From positions 124,001-188,000 of the forward strand of contig NZ_FSRI01000001.1 of assembly GCF_900141775.1 (NCBI RefSeq): DNA of 64,000 nt. Reading direction: 5' to 3'. This document shows positions 34,372 through 44,910 of the stretch, in pieces. Each line of letters starts with the position of its first letter. The stretch's first letter is position 1. This stretch comes from Salinivibrio sp. ES.052 (lineage in GTDB: Bacteria > Pseudomonadota > Gammaproteobacteria > Enterobacterales > Vibrionaceae). Both the position numbers and the translations under genes were made by a program. The notes beneath the pieces are model-generated. The model was given only the letters and a program-made list of their open reading frames with translations. It was not told where the DNA came from and did not search any database.

Positions 34372-36225
34372 GTGCTAAACCGTTATCCTTTGTGGAAGTA
34401 CATCATGGTGCTAATAGCCTTGGTTATTGGCGTCGTGTATGCGCTTCCCAATTTATACGGTGAAGATCCAGCAGTACAAATTTCCGGGGCGCGTGGCGCC
34501 TCGGTAGATATGACTGCGTTGGACTCCATCAAACAGACTCTCGAATCGAACGACCTTTCCTACCAATCCATTGCGCTCGAAGACGGTACCGTCTTAGCCC
34601 GCTTTAAAGACACGGAAGCACAAATCAGTGCCCGTGATGCCTTGATGTCGCGTTTTGACAGTGATGACTATGTGGTCGCCTTAAACTTGGCGCCTGCAAC
34701 GCCATCGTGGCTGGATACGCTGGGTGCTACCCCAATGAAGCTTGGCCTAGACCTACGTGGTGGGGTGCACTTCCTGATGGAAGTGGACATGGATGCAGCA
34801 TTAGAAAAGCTGATCACCCAGCAAGAAGACAGCTTCCGTACCGACTTACGTGAAGCGCGTATCCGTTATAGTGGTTTACGAATAGAAGATAACACCCGTG
34901 TTGTGGTGAATCTGAGTAATGCCGAAGACACCAATAAAGCACTAGAACTGCTCTCGAACAACTACCTCGACATGAACTTTTCTGTCGATGAAGATGAAGG
35001 GCGATTAGCCGCGGTTTACAAAGAAGAGCGCCTCAAAGAGATTCGTAACTACGCGGTGGCGCAAAACATTACCATTTTGCGCAACCGTGTGAATGAACTG
35101 GGTGTGGCCGAGCCTTTGGTGCAACGCCAGGGCGCAAGCCGTATTGTGGTTGAACTTCCCGGTGTGCAAGACACGGCACGCGCGAAAGAAATTCTTGGTG
35201 CCACCGCGACCTTGGAATTCCGCGAAGTGGACCAGGACGCTGACCTATCTGCCGCCATGGCAGGCCGAGTGCCACCGGGCAGCGAGTTGATGCGTACTCG
35301 AGATGGTCGTCCCGCCGTGCTGAAAAAGCGGGTCATTTTGACGGGCTCGCACATTACTGACGCTAGCTCCTCCCGCGATGAATACAGCCGACCACAAGTT
35401 AACATCTCTCTCGACAGCGAGGGTGGTGACAAAATGTCTGACTTCAGTAAGCGTAACATTGGCGAGCTGATGGCAACGGTGTTTGCTGAGTACAAAGACA
35501 GCGGTGAGCGTGACGAAAACGGCAAAGTGATCTTGGAAAAACACGAAGAAGTGATTAACCAAGCCACCATTCAATCAGCACTCGGTCGTAACTTCCGTAT
35601 TACGGGCATCGACTCGGCGGCAGAAGCGCACAATCTTGCACTATTGCTACGTGCGGGTGCTTTGATTGCACCAATTTCGATTGTTGAAGAGCGTACCATT
35701 GGTCCATCGATGGGGCAGCAAAACATCAACATGGGCATACAAGCCTGTTTATGGGGCCTTGTGGCTGTCATGTTGTTTACCTTGGTTTATTACCGTCGTT
35801 TCGGTTTATTTGCTAACTGTGCTTTGCTCGCGAATATTGTTCTGATTATCGGGATCATGTCGCTTATTCCAGGCGCGACCATGACGCTACCAGGGATTGC
35901 CGGTATTGTTTTAACCGTGGGGATGGCGGTGGATGCCAACGTATTGATATTCGAACGTATTCGTGAAGAGCTCCACGAGGGGCGTAATCCACAACACGCG
36001 ATTGACCGGGGCTATTCCAACGCGTTTAGTACCATTGCCGATGCCAACATTACCACCTTAATCACTGCCATTATTTTGTTTGCAGTGGGGACGGGGGCGA
36101 TTAAAGGCTTCGCGGTAACGCTGTCGATCGGTATTTTGACCTCGATGTTTACCGCTATCGTGGGAACGCGTGCGCTAGTGAATCTAGTGTATGGCGGTAA
36201 GCGCGTCAAAAAACTGTCGATTTAA
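34372..36225 (+). CDS. secD: Protein translocase subunit SecD
   Basis: A 617-residue subunit of the proton-driven SecDF motor that helps pull proteins across the inner membrane. It has an N-terminal membrane span, the [11 protein letters not shown] motif, a large periplasmic P1 domain, and a C-terminal five-span region with [19 protein letters not shown] start it at the GTG at 34372, whose product [10 protein letters not shown] matches the family and which has AAAGGA 8 bp upstream. An ATG at 34363 is in frame but sits in that ribosome-binding site. secF follows after 11 bp. Confidence 0.96.
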   Translation: MLNRYPLWKYIMVLIALVIGVVYALPNLYGEDPAVQISGARGASVDMTALDSIKQTLESNDLSYQSIALEDGTVLARFKDTEAQISARDALMSRFDSDDYVVALNLAPATPSWLDTLGATPMKLGLDLRGGVHFLMEVDMDAALEKLITQQEDSFRTDLREARIRYSGLRIEDNTRVVVNLSNAEDTNKALELLSNNYLDMNFSVDEDEGRLAAVYKEERLKEIRNYAVAQNITILRNRVNELGVAEPLVQRQGASRIVVELPGVQDTARAKEILGATATLEFREVDQDADLSAAMAGRVPPGSELMRTRDGRPAVLKKRVILTGSHITDASSSRDEYSRPQVNISLDSEGGDKMSDFSKRNIGELMATVFAEYKDSGERDENGKVILEKHEEVINQATIQSALGRNFRITGIDSAAEAHNLALLLRAGALIAPISIVEERTIGPSMGQQNINMGIQACLWGLVAVMLFTLVYYRRFGLFANCALLANIVLIIGIMSLIPGATMTLPGIAGIVLTVGMAVDANVLIFERIREELHEGRNPQHAIDRGYSNAFSTIADANITTLITAIILFAVGTGAIKGFAVTLSIGILTSMFTAIVGTRALVNLVYGGKRVKKLSI

Positions 36226-36236
36226 GGGAGCCAAGC

Positions 36237-37184
36237 ATGTTTCAAATATTTAAACCAGACATGTCGATCAACTTTATGCGTTGGTCTAAGTTGGCCTTCG
36301 TCTTTTCTATCGCCATGATCGCTGCCTCAGTACTCACGTTGTCAACAAAATGGTTGAACTGGGGGTTAGACTTTACTGGCGGCACCTTGATTGAAGTCCG
36401 TTTCGATCAACCGGCCGATCTCCCCGTGATTCGCGAAGCGCTGGCGACAGAAGGCTTTGACGATGCAGTGGTACAAAACTTCGGTAGTGCGACTGATGTT
36501 ATGGTGAGGCTACGCCCCCGTGATGACATGGATGGCGAGAATCTCGGGAACGAGGTACTCAATGCCATTAAAGCAGGGACAGGCGATGAGGTTGAGATGC
36601 GCCGGATCGAGTTTGTTGGCCCCAATGTGGGTGATGAGCTGACCGAAGCGGGCGGACTTGCGATCATCATCGCGCTGGTTTGTATCCTGATCTATGTCTC
36701 GTTCCGTTTCGAGTGGCGCCTGGCTGCAGGGGCTGTCATGGCACTGGCGCACGATGTGATTATCACTCTGGGTATCTTTTCGTTGTTCGAAGTTGAACTG
36801 GATTTAACCATCGTTGCCGCTCTATTGACGGTGGTGGGGTACTCACTGAACGATACCATCGTGGTCTTTGACCGTATTCGTGAAAACTTCCGCAAACTGC
36901 GTAAAGGTGAGTCGAGCGAAGTCATTAACGCGTCTGTTTCCCAGACCCTTAGCCGGACCACGATTACGTCAGGCACGACCTTGTTCGTGGTGATTGCGCT
37001 CTTTACCTTGGGTGGCTCAATGATCCATGGTTTTGCCATGGCCCTGCTGATTGGTATTACGGTCGGGACTTACTCGTCGATTTATGTGGCGTCAGCACTC
37101 GCGTTGAAACTCGGTATCACGCGTGAGCACTTATTGGTGCCAGAAGTGGAAAAAGAAGGTCAAGAATTCGATTCAATGCCTTAA
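36237..37184 (+). CDS. secF: Protein translocase subunit SecF
   Basis: A 315-residue partner of SecD. It has an N-terminal membrane span (about residues 18-40), the LDFTGGTLIEVRF motif, a periplasmic domain, and five C-terminal spans including VVGYSLNDTIVVFDRIREN. It is the last gene of the queA operon, which a strong terminator closes 17 bp downstream. Confidence 0.97.
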   Translation: MFQIFKPDMSINFMRWSKLAFVFSIAMIAASVLTLSTKWLNWGLDFTGGTLIEVRFDQPADLPVIREALATEGFDDAVVQNFGSATDVMVRLRPRDDMDGENLGNEVLNAIKAGTGDEVEMRRIEFVGPNVGDELTEAGGLAIIIALVCILIYVSFRFEWRLAAGAVMALAHDVIITLGIFSLFEVELDLTIVAALLTVVGYSLNDTIVVFDRIRENFRKLRKGESSEVINASVSQTLSRTTITSGTTLFVVIALFTLGGSMIHGFAMALLIGITVGTYSSIYVASALALKLGITREHLLVPEVEKEGQEFDSMP

Positions 37185-37200
37185 TCGCATGTTAGAAAAC

Positions 37201-37232
37201 AAAAAGCGGCGCTCATCGAGCGCCGCTTTTTT
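37201..37232 (+). terminator. Terminator shared by secF and convergent suhB
   Basis: AAAAAGCGGCGCTC pairs with GAGCGCCGCTTTTT around loop ATC, with T-runs on both strands. It lies between the converging ends of secF and suhB. Confidence 0.94.
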
Positions 37233-37252
37233 ATGGTCTGTGCTTGAGTCTT

Positions 37253-38056
37253 CTATTTTTTCATCGACTCTGGGGCGTGCTCACGAACCTTGGCAAGCAT
37301 GCCTTTCACCACGCGTGCGCCACCACTGACAATATTGCCAGAACGCATGTAGTCGGTACCACCGTTAAAATCGGTACAAATGGCACCTGCTTCACGGGCA
37401 ATCAATTCCCCAGCGGCCAAGTCCCAAGGCTTGAGGCCTAGTTCAAAGAAGCCATCCACGCGGCCTGCGGCAACGTAGCAAAGGTCTAACGCGGCAGAAC
37501 CAGTACGACGAAAATCGGCACAATCAACAAACAAGGCACTGACTACTGCCATAAAACCTTCTGCGTGTTGTTTCGCTTTGAAAGGGAATCCTGTCGCTAG
37601 GACAGTTCCATCCAGCTCTTTTGCGCTGCCGGTGCGGATACGCTTATTGTTGAGCTGTGCGCCTGACCCACGTTGGGCCGTAAACAGTTCATTGCGGATG
37701 GGATCGTAAACGCAGCCAATCTCAGTGCGGCCTTTAATGCGCACAGCGATCGACACGCTGAAATGTGGAAAGTCATTGACGAAGTTAGTGGTGCCATCCA
37801 GTGGGTCGATGATCCATTGATAATCGCTATCTTTTCCTTCTGCCACGCCTGACTCTTCGCCAATAATGGTGTGGTCCGGATACGATTTTTTGATGATGTC
37901 GATGATGATGTGTTCCGCACTTTTGTCAATATTGGTGACAAAGTCATTACTGCCTTTTTGTGCGGTTTCGATGTTGTCTCTGTTTTCTGCGGATTTAGCG
38001 ATAAAATCGCCAGCCTTCCGTGCAGCACGGACGGCGATGTTTAGCATCGGATGCAT
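37253..38056 (-). CDS. suhB: Inositol monophosphatase family protein SuhB
   Basis: A 267-residue protein, equal in length to E. coli SuhB, which binds NusG/RNA polymerase in rRNA antitermination besides having inositol-1-phosphatase activity. Metal-site motifs GEESG and IIDPLDGTTNF and the C-terminal PWDLAAGELIAREAGA are intact. The start is the ATG of MHPMLNIAVRAARKAG, identical to the E. coli N-terminus; the frame is open 102 bases upstream without family similarity. A TATACT -10-like box lies on the minus strand at 38098-38103. Confidence 0.95.
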   Translation of the reverse strand: MHPMLNIAVRAARKAGDFIAKSAENRDNIETAQKGSNDFVTNIDKSAEHIIIDIIKKSYPDHTIIGEESGVAEGKDSDYQWIIDPLDGTTNFVNDFPHFSVSIAVRIKGRTEIGCVYDPIRNELFTAQRGSGAQLNNKRIRTGSAKELDGTVLATGFPFKAKQHAEGFMAVVSALFVDCADFRRTGSAALDLCYVAAGRVDGFFELGLKPWDLAAGELIAREAGAICTDFNGGTDYMRSGNIVSGGARVVKGMLAKVREHAPESMKK

Positions 38057-38280
38057 ACGGTTTTCCCAACGGATGTTAAAGAACGAAAGCGGCTCGGAGT
38101 ATAACAGAGCCAGAGCAAAAGGAAAGTGGGTATTTTTTAACCATTGCTGCTCACGCAACGATCACGCTGACAGGTTTTGCTGAGAAGTATTATCGATTGC
38201 ACTGTGATAAACTGCGCAGATCTGACAGACCCCTGTGCACTGAATTGATGGTGTGCAGAGCAAGAGACGAAAACAACATC

Positions 38281-39045
38281 ATGCTAGATCAAATCCGCGT
38301 TGTATTAGTAGGCACCTCTCACTCCGGCAATATTGGCTCCGCAGCCAGAGCGATGAAAGTCATGGGACTTAGCCATATGACATTAGTTGCTCCTGACTGT
38401 GAAGTGGATGGCCAGGCCATTGCGCTCGCAGCTGGGGCCAGTGACATCGCGAATAATGCGCGGATAGTTGAAACATTAGAAGATGCGGTGGCTGATTGTG
38501 GTTTGGTCATCGGTACGAGTGCGCGCAGCCGCACATTAGATTGGCCAATGTTGGATGCGCGTGAATGTGGCCAAAAAGCAATTACCGAAGCGGCAACGCA
38601 TCCCGTCGCGATCGTGTTTGGTCGTGAGCGAACCGGCTTGACGAATGAAGAGCTGCAAACCTGTCATTACCATGTATCCATCCCATCTAACCCAGATTAC
38701 AGTTCATTAAATCTCGCCATGGCGGTACAAACACTGTGTTATGAAATGCGTGTTGCCTGGCTAGATAGCCAAGCCTACCAAGGCCCAAGCCTAGAAGAAA
38801 CCTACCCATTAAATGACGATTTGACGCGTTTTTATCAGCACCTAGAAACGGTACTCACGAAAACGGGATTCATCCGCACCCAGCACCCTGGCATGGTGAT
38901 GACAAAACTGCGTCGTCTATTCAATCGCGCGCGATTAGAAAGCCAAGAATTAAATATTTTGCGCGGCGTACTGTCATCTATCGAAAAGGTGACCAAGCAA
39001 ACGGCATCGAGCGACCAGAATATCGATAATCATCGCGCGAATTGA
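38281..39045 (+). CDS. trmJ: tRNA (cytidine/uridine-2'-O-)-methyltransferase TrmJ
   Basis: A 254-residue SPOUT methyltransferase that modifies the ribose of position 32 in tRNAs. Motifs are [19 protein letters not shown] at the N-terminus and, in the knot region, [15 protein letters not shown] and [18 protein letters not shown] use the ATG at 38281, giving [10 protein letters not shown] as in relatives; the frame is open 84 bases further upstream. It lies just before iscR and divergent from suhB, the same order as in E. coli (suhB-trmJ-iscR). Confidence 0.95.
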   Translation: MLDQIRVVLVGTSHSGNIGSAARAMKVMGLSHMTLVAPDCEVDGQAIALAAGASDIANNARIVETLEDAVADCGLVIGTSARSRTLDWPMLDARECGQKAITEAATHPVAIVFGRERTGLTNEELQTCHYHVSIPSNPDYSSLNLAMAVQTLCYEMRVAWLDSQAYQGPSLEETYPLNDDLTRFYQHLETVLTKTGFIRTQHPGMVMTKLRRLFNRARLESQELNILRGVLSSIEKVTKQTASSDQNIDNHRAN

Positions 39046-39078
39046 TCCTTTCAAACAGTAAGACGTAACCCACGGTGA

Positions 39079-39128
39079 AAACTTGACAAAAATACTCAGG
39101 TAAATACTTGACCAAATTACTCAGGTAT
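39079..39128 (+). promoter_or_regulatory. Two tandem type-1 IscR-binding sites in the isc promoter
   Basis: Two abutting 25-bp direct copies occupy 39079-39103 and 39104-39128. Each has the form of the type-1 IscR site: the second reads ATACTTGACC, then AAATT, then ACTCAGGTAT, matching the published consensus at nearly every specified base. The TTGACC in the second copy (39108-39113) can serve as -35 with AAGTAT (39131-39136) as -10 at 17 bp. A third TTGACC occurs at 39137. This fits feedback repression of isc by cluster-loaded IscR. Confidence 0.85.
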
Positions 39129-39167
39129 GTAAGTATTTGACCATCTATTCACCACAGGTAGCGTGTT

Positions 39168-39689
39168 ATGAGATTGACTTCGAAAGGCCGTTATGCGGTT
39201 ACTGCCATGCTCGATGTGGCGCTTCATGCCGAGCAGGGCCCTGTGCCACTGGCGGACATTTCTGAGCGTCAAGGCATTTCATTGTCTTATCTTGAGCAAC
39301 TTTTTTCGCGGCTCCGTAAGTCGGGATTGGTTAGCAGTGTTCGCGGTCCAGGCGGCGGTTATCGCCTTGGCGTGGCGGCGAATGATATTGCCGTTGGTGC
39401 CGTCATTGCCGCGGTGGACGAATCGGTCGATGCGACCAAATGCCAGGGTAAAGCAGATTGCCAAGGCGGAACCCGTTGTTTGACACATACTCTGTGGCAC
39501 GACTTAAGTGCCCGTATTAGCGGTTTTCTTAACGACATCACGCTCGGTGAGCTGATGCATGATAACGAAGTGAAGCAAGTAGCAGATCGTCAGGACGCTA
39601 AACTGGATGCCTCATTGGCACCAAGGAACACGTTTAGCTCGAAGGTCAAACAAGATAGCGCCACCATAGGCGTGAACGTTCGCTCCTGA
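39168..39689 (+). CDS. iscR: Iron-sulfur cluster regulator IscR
   Basis: A 173-residue Rrf2-family regulator. The N-terminal winged helix includes [20 protein letters not shown]. The 2Fe-2S ligands are all present: C92, C98, C104 and H107, the same numbering as in E. coli. With a cluster it represses the isc operon through type-1 sites, two of which lie upstream. The C-terminal tail after residue 135 is variable, as usual. iscS follows after 30 bp. Confidence 0.97.
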   Translation: MRLTSKGRYAVTAMLDVALHAEQGPVPLADISERQGISLSYLEQLFSRLRKSGLVSSVRGPGGGYRLGVAANDIAVGAVIAAVDESVDATKCQGKADCQGGTRCLTHTLWHDLSARISGFLNDITLGELMHDNEVKQVADRQDAKLDASLAPRNTFSSKVKQDSATIGVNVRS

Positions 39690-39719
39690 TGACCAATGTC
39701 GGTGTAATTGGAGAAAAAC

Positions 39720-40934
39720 ATGAAATTGCCCATATATTTTGATTATTCAGCCACGTGTCCGGTCGATCCACGCGTTGCAGAAAAAATGATGCAGTACCTG
39801 ACGATGGACGGGGTTTTTGGTAACCCAGCTTCTCGTTCGCACCGTTTTGGCTGGCAAGCAGAAGAAGCCGTCGATACCGCGCGTGAGAATATTGCCAACT
39901 ACTGCAATGCCGACCCACGTGAAATCGTGTTCACCTCAGGAGCGACGGAATCAGACAACCTGGCTATCAAAGGGATTGCCAATTTCTACGCGAAAAAAGG
40001 TAAGCACATTATTACGTGCAAGACGGAGCATAAAGCGGTGCTTGACCCTTGCCGTCAGCTTGAGCGCGAAGGCTTTGAAGTCACTTATCTGGAGCCAGAA
40101 GAAAACGGCTTGGTCGACATGAAAAAGCTTGAAGCGGCTATGCGTGACGACACTATCTTGGTGTCAATCATGCACGTGAATAACGAAATTGGTGTCATTC
40201 AAGACATTACTGCGATCGGTGAGCTTTGTCGTGAGCGTAAGATCATGTTCCACGTCGACGCCGCGCAGTCTGTGGGTAAAGTGCCACTGGATGTCAAAGA
40301 GATGAAAGTCGATTTGATTTCTTTCAGCGCGCACAAAGCTTATGGCCCTAAAGGCATTGGTGCCATGTATGTTCGTCGTAAACCACGTGTTCGCATTGAA
40401 GCGCAGATGCATGGCGGTGGCCATGAGCGTGGTATGCGTTCAGGTACGCTGGCCACTCATCAAATCGTTGGGATGGGTGAGGCGTTTCGCATTGCTAAAG
40501 AAGAGCGTGAGAAAGATTTCCAGCACGCACTGGCGCTGCGCAATCGCTTTTATGACGGCGTAAAAGATTTAGAAGAAGTTTACGTGAATGGCGATATGGA
40601 ACAGCGCGTTCCACACAACTTAAACGTGAGCTTCGCATTTGTTGAAGGTGAATCTTTGTTGATGGCGCTAAAAGATCTGGCGGTTTCATCAGGTTCGGCT
40701 TGCACGTCAGCGAGCCTTGAGCCTTCTTACGTGCTGCGTGCGCTTGGACGCGACGATGAGCTCGCACACAGCTCACTGCGCTTCTCATTCGGTCGTTTTA
40801 CCACCGAAGAAGAAGTGGATTATGCGATTGAGAAAGTGCGTGAAGCTGTGAACAAGCTGCGTGAAATGTCACCACTTTGGGACATGTATAAAGACGGTAT
40901 CGATTTAAGTACCGTTGAATGGGCGCACCACTAA
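39720..40934 (+). CDS. iscS: Cysteine desulfurase IscS
   Basis: A 404-residue PLP enzyme that takes sulfur from cysteine for Fe-S clusters and tRNA thiolation. Length and numbering equal E. coli IscS: PLP lysine K206 in [10 protein letters not shown] and persulfide cysteine C328 in [10 protein letters not shown]. The start is the ATG at 39720 behind GGAG; a TTG 12 bases earlier is in frame but spans that ribosome-binding site. The frame runs as the second gene of the isc operon, ending in the IscU-binding tail VEWAHH. Confidence 0.98.
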   Translation: MKLPIYFDYSATCPVDPRVAEKMMQYLTMDGVFGNPASRSHRFGWQAEEAVDTARENIANYCNADPREIVFTSGATESDNLAIKGIANFYAKKGKHIITCKTEHKAVLDPCRQLEREGFEVTYLEPEENGLVDMKKLEAAMRDDTILVSIMHVNNEIGVIQDITAIGELCRERKIMFHVDAAQSVGKVPLDVKEMKVDLISFSAHKAYGPKGIGAMYVRRKPRVRIEAQMHGGGHERGMRSGTLATHQIVGMGEAFRIAKEEREKDFQHALALRNRFYDGVKDLEEVYVNGDMEQRVPHNLNVSFAFVEGESLLMALKDLAVSSGSACTSASLEPSYVLRALGRDDELAHSSLRFSFGRFTTEEEVDYAIEKVREAVNKLREMSPLWDMYKDGIDLSTVEWAHH

Positions 40935-40987
40935 CTCGAAAAACGCGCCAGCTGGTAACAGTGAGCAATCATACAGAGGAAACAATT

Positions 40988-41371
40988 ATGGCTTACAGCG
41001 ATAAAGTAATTGACCACTACGAAAACCCACGTAACGTTGGCTCGTTTGAAAAAGGCGATCCATCCATTGGTAACGGCATGGTCGGTGCCCCTGCTTGTGG
41101 CGATGTCATGAAGCTGCAAATCAAAGTCAACGACGAAGGCATCATCGAAGACGCTAAGTTTAAAACGTATGGCTGCGGGTCGGCGATCGCGTCGAGCTCG
41201 TTGGTCACCGAATGGGTAAAAGGGCGTTCGATTGACGATGCCGCTGCAATCAAAAACTCTGAAATTGCGGAAGAGCTTGAGCTGCCGCCGGTAAAAGTGC
41301 ACTGCTCTATCTTGGCAGAAGACGCCATTAAAGCAGCAGTTAGCGACTACAAGAAAAAACACCAGCAGTAA
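40988..41371 (+). CDS. iscU: Fe-S cluster scaffold IscU
   Basis: A 127-residue scaffold on which clusters are built. The first ligand cysteine is C37 in GAPACGDVMK. The second lies in TYGCGSAIASSS and the third in KVHCSILAEDA. The LPPVK motif recognised by the HscA chaperone is present just before the last cysteine. I use the ATG at 40988 behind GAGGAAA; an upstream ATG that overlaps iscS is in frame but gives residues foreign to the family. Confidence 0.98.
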   Translation: MAYSDKVIDHYENPRNVGSFEKGDPSIGNGMVGAPACGDVMKLQIKVNDEGIIEDAKFKTYGCGSAIASSSLVTEWVKGRSIDDAAAIKNSEIAEELELPPVKVHCSILAEDAIKAAVSDYKKKHQQ

Positions 41372-41392
41372 AACGAAGGGGTTGTTGATACT

Positions 41393-41716
41393 ATGGCTAT
41401 TACCATGACACAAGCGGCATCAGATCGCGTCAGAGCGTTTCTAGACAACCGCGGCAAAGGCATTGGCCTACGCCTAGGCGTACGAACGTCAGGGTGTTCA
41501 GGCATGGCCTATGTGCTCGAGTTTGCTGATGAGCTTCAAGAAGGCGATCAGGTCTTTGAGTATGATGATGTCAAGGTAATTGTCGACGGCAAGAGTTTGC
41601 TCTATCTCGAAGGGACGGAGTTAGATTTTGTCAAAGAAGGCCTAAACGAAGGCTTTCAGTTCAACAACCCTAACGTCAGTAGCGAATGTGGTTGTGGCGA
41701 AAGCTTCAACGTGTAA
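41393..41716 (+). CDS. iscA: Fe-S assembly protein IscA
   Basis: A 107-residue A-type carrier that passes iron or clusters to target proteins. The three invariant cysteines are present: one in [13 protein letters not shown] and two in the C-terminal [10 protein letters not shown] motif. It lies 21 bp after iscU and 13 bp before hscB within the isc operon. Confidence 0.97.
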   Translation: MAITMTQAASDRVRAFLDNRGKGIGLRLGVRTSGCSGMAYVLEFADELQEGDQVFEYDDVKVIVDGKSLLYLEGTELDFVKEGLNEGFQFNNPNVSSECGCGESFNV

Positions 41717-41729
41717 TACGTGAGAGCAC

Positions 41730-42242
41730 ATGAATCATTTTGAACTCTTCGGGCTACCGTATCAGTTTGAGCTGGACGGTAGCTCGCTTTCTTCAACGTT
41801 TCGGGAACTGCAGCGCCAGTACCACCCAGATAACGTTGCCAGCCAAGACGAAAAAACGCGTCTTCAGGCGGTACAGAAAGCCTCGCAAGTGAACGACGCG
41901 TTTCAGACGTTAAAAGATCCCGCTCGACGAGCTGAATACATGTTAGCGTTACAAGGCATTGATTTAAAAGACGAACAGCAAACGATGCAGGATCCCGAAT
42001 TTTTGATGCAGCAAATGACGCTGCGTGAAGAGCTAGAGTCGATCACTGATAGCCAAGATGATGCCGCATTGTTTGATTTTGGCGAAAAAGCACAAGCCCT
42101 TTATGACGCCTTGGTCAAAGAGGTTAAGCAGACCCTTTCCGCTTCCCAGTGGCAAGAGGCTGCGGTTATTGTGCGCAAGCTTAAGTTTGCAGAGAAGCTT
42201 CGTTATGAAGTGGAGCGCGTCGAAGATCAGTTAATGAGCTGA
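41730..42242 (+). CDS. hscB: Co-chaperone HscB
   Basis: A 170-residue J-domain protein that delivers IscU to HscA. The J-domain (residues 1-75) has the HPD motif in LQRQYHPDNVASQ. The C-terminal helical part binds IscU. The length matches E. coli HscB (171 aa). It sits directly before hscA. Confidence 0.97.
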   Translation: MNHFELFGLPYQFELDGSSLSSTFRELQRQYHPDNVASQDEKTRLQAVQKASQVNDAFQTLKDPARRAEYMLALQGIDLKDEQQTMQDPEFLMQQMTLREELESITDSQDDAALFDFGEKAQALYDALVKEVKQTLSASQWQEAAVIVRKLKFAEKLRYEVERVEDQLMS

Positions 42243-42287
42243 TTGACGCTATTCGCCTGTCAACGCAGTAAAGTTTAAGGATTAGAC

Positions 42288-44138
42288 ATGGCACTGTTAC
42301 AGATTTCAGAGCCCGGTCAAAGTGCCGAACCGCATGCGCATAAACATGCTGTCGGCATCGATTTGGGTACGACCAACACCTTGGTTGCCACGGTACGAAG
42401 CGGTACCGCAACCACCTTGAACGATGAGCAAGATCGGTCACTGATCCCATCAGTGGTCCATTATGGCGACAATGCCATCTCTGTCGGCTATGACGCCCTT
42501 CCCTATGTGCAAACAGACAGTGCCAACACCTTGGTGTCGGTTAAACGCATGATGGGGCGTTCGCTAGACGATGTTCAGGCCCGTTACCCTCAGCTGCCTT
42601 ATCAGTTTTCACAAACCGAAAACGGTTTACCGCAAGTCGAGACTCGACGTGGTGCAATTAACCCCGTTCAGGGGTCATCAGACATCTTGCGTGCTGTCCG
42701 TGAACGTGCAGAAAGCAGTCTCGGAGATGCGCTGGAAGGTGTGGTGATCACCGTGCCCGCTTATTTTGACGACGCGCAGCGTGCGGGCACCAAAGATGCC
42801 GCCAAGCTGGCAGGTCTCAATGTTCTTCGCTTACTCAATGAACCAACCGCGGCGGCGATTGCTTACGGATTAGACTCGGGCCAGGAAGGGGTCATTGCCG
42901 TGTATGATTTAGGCGGTGGGACTTTTGATATCTCGATTCTTCGCCTCTCCCAAGGCGTCTTTGAGGTTATGGCGACCGGTGGCGACTCGGCCTTGGGCGG
43001 GGATGACTTTGATCATCTGCTAGAGCAGTGGATTAGTGAGCAAGCCGGGTTTAAAACACTCAGTGGTGACGAACGTCGCACTGTGCTGCATGCAGCGACC
43101 CAAGCTAAAATTACCCTTTCTTCTGCCGATCGCGCAGCTATCGATGTGCTAGGTTGGCAAGGCGAGTTGACCCGCGAAACCTTTGATGCCTTGATCGCTC
43201 CCTTAGTGAAAAAAACCCTGATGTCGTGTCGTCGTGCGCTCAAAGATGCAGGCGTAAAGGCTGAGGAAGTGCTTGAGGTGGTGATGGTAGGGGGCTCGAC
43301 TCGTGTTCCCGCTGTTCGTGAGCAAGTGGGTGCCTTTTTCGATCGTGAGCCATTAACTAGCATTGATCCGGACAAAGTGGTCGCCATGGGCGCGGCAACG
43401 CAAGCGGATATTTTGGTAGGTAATAAACCTGATTCTGACATGTTGTTGCTCGATGTTATTCCGCTATCCCTAGGCATTGAAACCATGGGCGGCTTGGTGG
43501 AAAAAATTATTCCGCGCAATACCACGATACCGGTCGCGAAAGCGCAAGAGTTTACCACGTTCAAAGACGGCCAAACCGGCATGAAAGTGCACATCGTACA
43601 AGGTGAGCGCGAAATGGTAGATGATTGCCGCTCACTGGCACGTTTCTCGTTAAAAGGCATTCCACCCATGACAGCTGGCGCGGCCCATGTCCGTGTGACC
43701 TATCAAGTGGATGCCGATGGTTTGTTGTCCGTATCTGCGATGGAAAAATCAACCGGCGTTGAGTCATCTATCCAAGTGAAGCCATCTTATGGGCTTAACG
43801 ACGATGAAATTGCCGATATGATTAAGTCATCGTTCACGCATGCAGAGGAAGACAAAGACGCCCGCTTTTTAGCTGAGCAACGGGTAGAAGCTGATCGTGT
43901 GATTGAAGGGCTACTCGTGGCGATGCAGCAAGATGGTGACACCTTGCTTGATCAAAATGAGCAACAGGCGCTCGTAAACGAGATTGAAACATTGATCGCC
44001 CTGAGAAACGGCAAAGATGGCACCGCCATTGAAGCAGGGATCAAAGCATTAGACAAAGCCAGCCAGACCTTTGCGGCACGCCGTATGGACCAATCGATTC
44101 GTAATGCGTTGGCCGGCCAATCCATTGATGAGGTGTAA
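42288..44138 (+). CDS. hscA: Fe-S assembly chaperone HscA
   Basis: A 616-residue Hsp70 specialised for IscU. ATPase motifs are [30 protein letters not shown] and [15 protein letters not shown]. The substrate domain begins near [16 protein letters not shown]. The length equals E. coli HscA (616 aa). It binds the LPPVK peptide of IscU and drives cluster release. fdx begins two bases after its stop. Confidence 0.97.
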   Translation: MALLQISEPGQSAEPHAHKHAVGIDLGTTNTLVATVRSGTATTLNDEQDRSLIPSVVHYGDNAISVGYDALPYVQTDSANTLVSVKRMMGRSLDDVQARYPQLPYQFSQTENGLPQVETRRGAINPVQGSSDILRAVRERAESSLGDALEGVVITVPAYFDDAQRAGTKDAAKLAGLNVLRLLNEPTAAAIAYGLDSGQEGVIAVYDLGGGTFDISILRLSQGVFEVMATGGDSALGGDDFDHLLEQWISEQAGFKTLSGDERRTVLHAATQAKITLSSADRAAIDVLGWQGELTRETFDALIAPLVKKTLMSCRRALKDAGVKAEEVLEVVMVGGSTRVPAVREQVGAFFDREPLTSIDPDKVVAMGAATQADILVGNKPDSDMLLLDVIPLSLGIETMGGLVEKIIPRNTTIPVAKAQEFTTFKDGQTGMKVHIVQGEREMVDDCRSLARFSLKGIPPMTAGAAHVRVTYQVDADGLLSVSAMEKSTGVESSIQVKPSYGLNDDEIADMIKSSFTHAEEDKDARFLAEQRVEADRVIEGLLVAMQQDGDTLLDQNEQQALVNEIETLIALRNGKDGTAIEAGIKALDKASQTFAARRMDQSIRNALAGQSIDEV

Positions 44139-44140
44139 TC

Positions 44141-44479
44141 ATGCCTAAGATTATTGTTCTACCGCACCAAGACTTGTGCCCCGAGGGTGCGGAGTTAGAG
44201 GCGAAAGAGGGCGAGACCGTCCTAGATGTGGCATTAAAAAATGGTATTGGTATTGAGCACGCGTGTGAAAAATCTTGCGCTTGCACCACTTGTCATGTCG
44301 TGGTTCGTGAAGGCTTTGACTCGCTGGACGAAAGTGATGAGCTTGAGGATGACATGCTGGATAAAGCCTGGGGACTTGAGCCTGAATCACGTCTTGGCTG
44401 CCAGGCAAAAATCACCGATGAAGATCTCGTGGTTGAAATTCCGCGCTATACCCTAAACCATGCGGCTGAAAATCATTAA
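44141..44479 (+). CDS. fdx: ISC-system [2Fe-2S] ferredoxin Fdx
   Basis: A 112-residue adrenodoxin-type ferredoxin that donates electrons during cluster assembly on IscU. The four ligands follow the family pattern: three in [14 protein letters not shown] (C-x5-C-x2-C) and the last in RLGCQAKI. It overlaps no gene but starts two bases after hscA and is followed by iscX. Confidence 0.97.
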   Translation: MPKIIVLPHQDLCPEGAELEAKEGETVLDVALKNGIGIEHACEKSCACTTCHVVVREGFDSLDESDELEDDMLDKAWGLEPESRLGCQAKITDEDLVVEIPRYTLNHAAENH

Positions 44480-44508
44480 TCCAAGGCTGCAACGGACGGA
44501 GAAGCAAG

Positions 44509-44709
44509 ATGAGCTTAAAATGGACAGACTCGCTCGATATTGCGATTGAGCTTTGTGACGCTTACCCAGATGTGGATCCTAAAACGGTACGTTTTACCGA
44601 CTTGCATCAATGGATCACGGAACTGAATGAGTTTGACGATGATCCGGAACGCTCTAACGAGCGAATTTTGGAAGCGATCATTATGTGCTGGATGGATGAG
44701 TTAGACTGA
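44509..44709 (+). CDS. iscX: Fe-S assembly protein IscX
   Basis: A 66-residue acidic protein that binds IscS and iron and tunes the rate of cluster assembly. Family segments are [30 protein letters not shown], and the C-terminal [10 protein letters not shown]. It is the last gene of the isc operon; a terminator lies about 85 bp downstream. Confidence 0.97.
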   Translation: MSLKWTDSLDIAIELCDAYPDVDPKTVRFTDLHQWITELNEFDDDPERSNERILEAIIMCWMDELD

Positions 44710-44793
44710 GGGCTAGCTCTCGTGAGTGATTGATAATACTTGTGTTATCGTCACCGGCTCGGCACAGTATCTGCGGCCAAATTATATTATTGT

Positions 44794-44823
44794 GAAAAGC
44801 GGGCCAATGGGCTCGCTTTTTTT
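44794..44823 (+). terminator. Terminator of the isc operon
   Basis: AGCGGGCC pairs with GGCTCGCT (one G-T pair) and runs into seven T residues. It lies between iscX and pepB. Confidence 0.85.
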
Positions 44824-44830
44824 CATTTAG

Positions 44831-44889
44831 CTGGGAGCATTTACCGCACAAGCTCCCCAGTGAGGCACGCTGTACAGTAAAAAACAGCG
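44831..44889 (+). repeat. Two hairpins in the pepB upstream region
   Basis: CTGGGAGC (44831-44838) pairs with GCTCCCCAG (44852-44860) with one bulged base. CGCTGT (44868-44873) pairs with ACAGCG (44884-44889). They lie directly ahead of the pepB ribosome-binding site AAGGAG. They may be part of the leader RNA; no known riboswitch is recognised. Confidence 0.45.
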
Positions 44890-44910
44890 CGAGAGTACAA
44901 GGAGTGCAAA

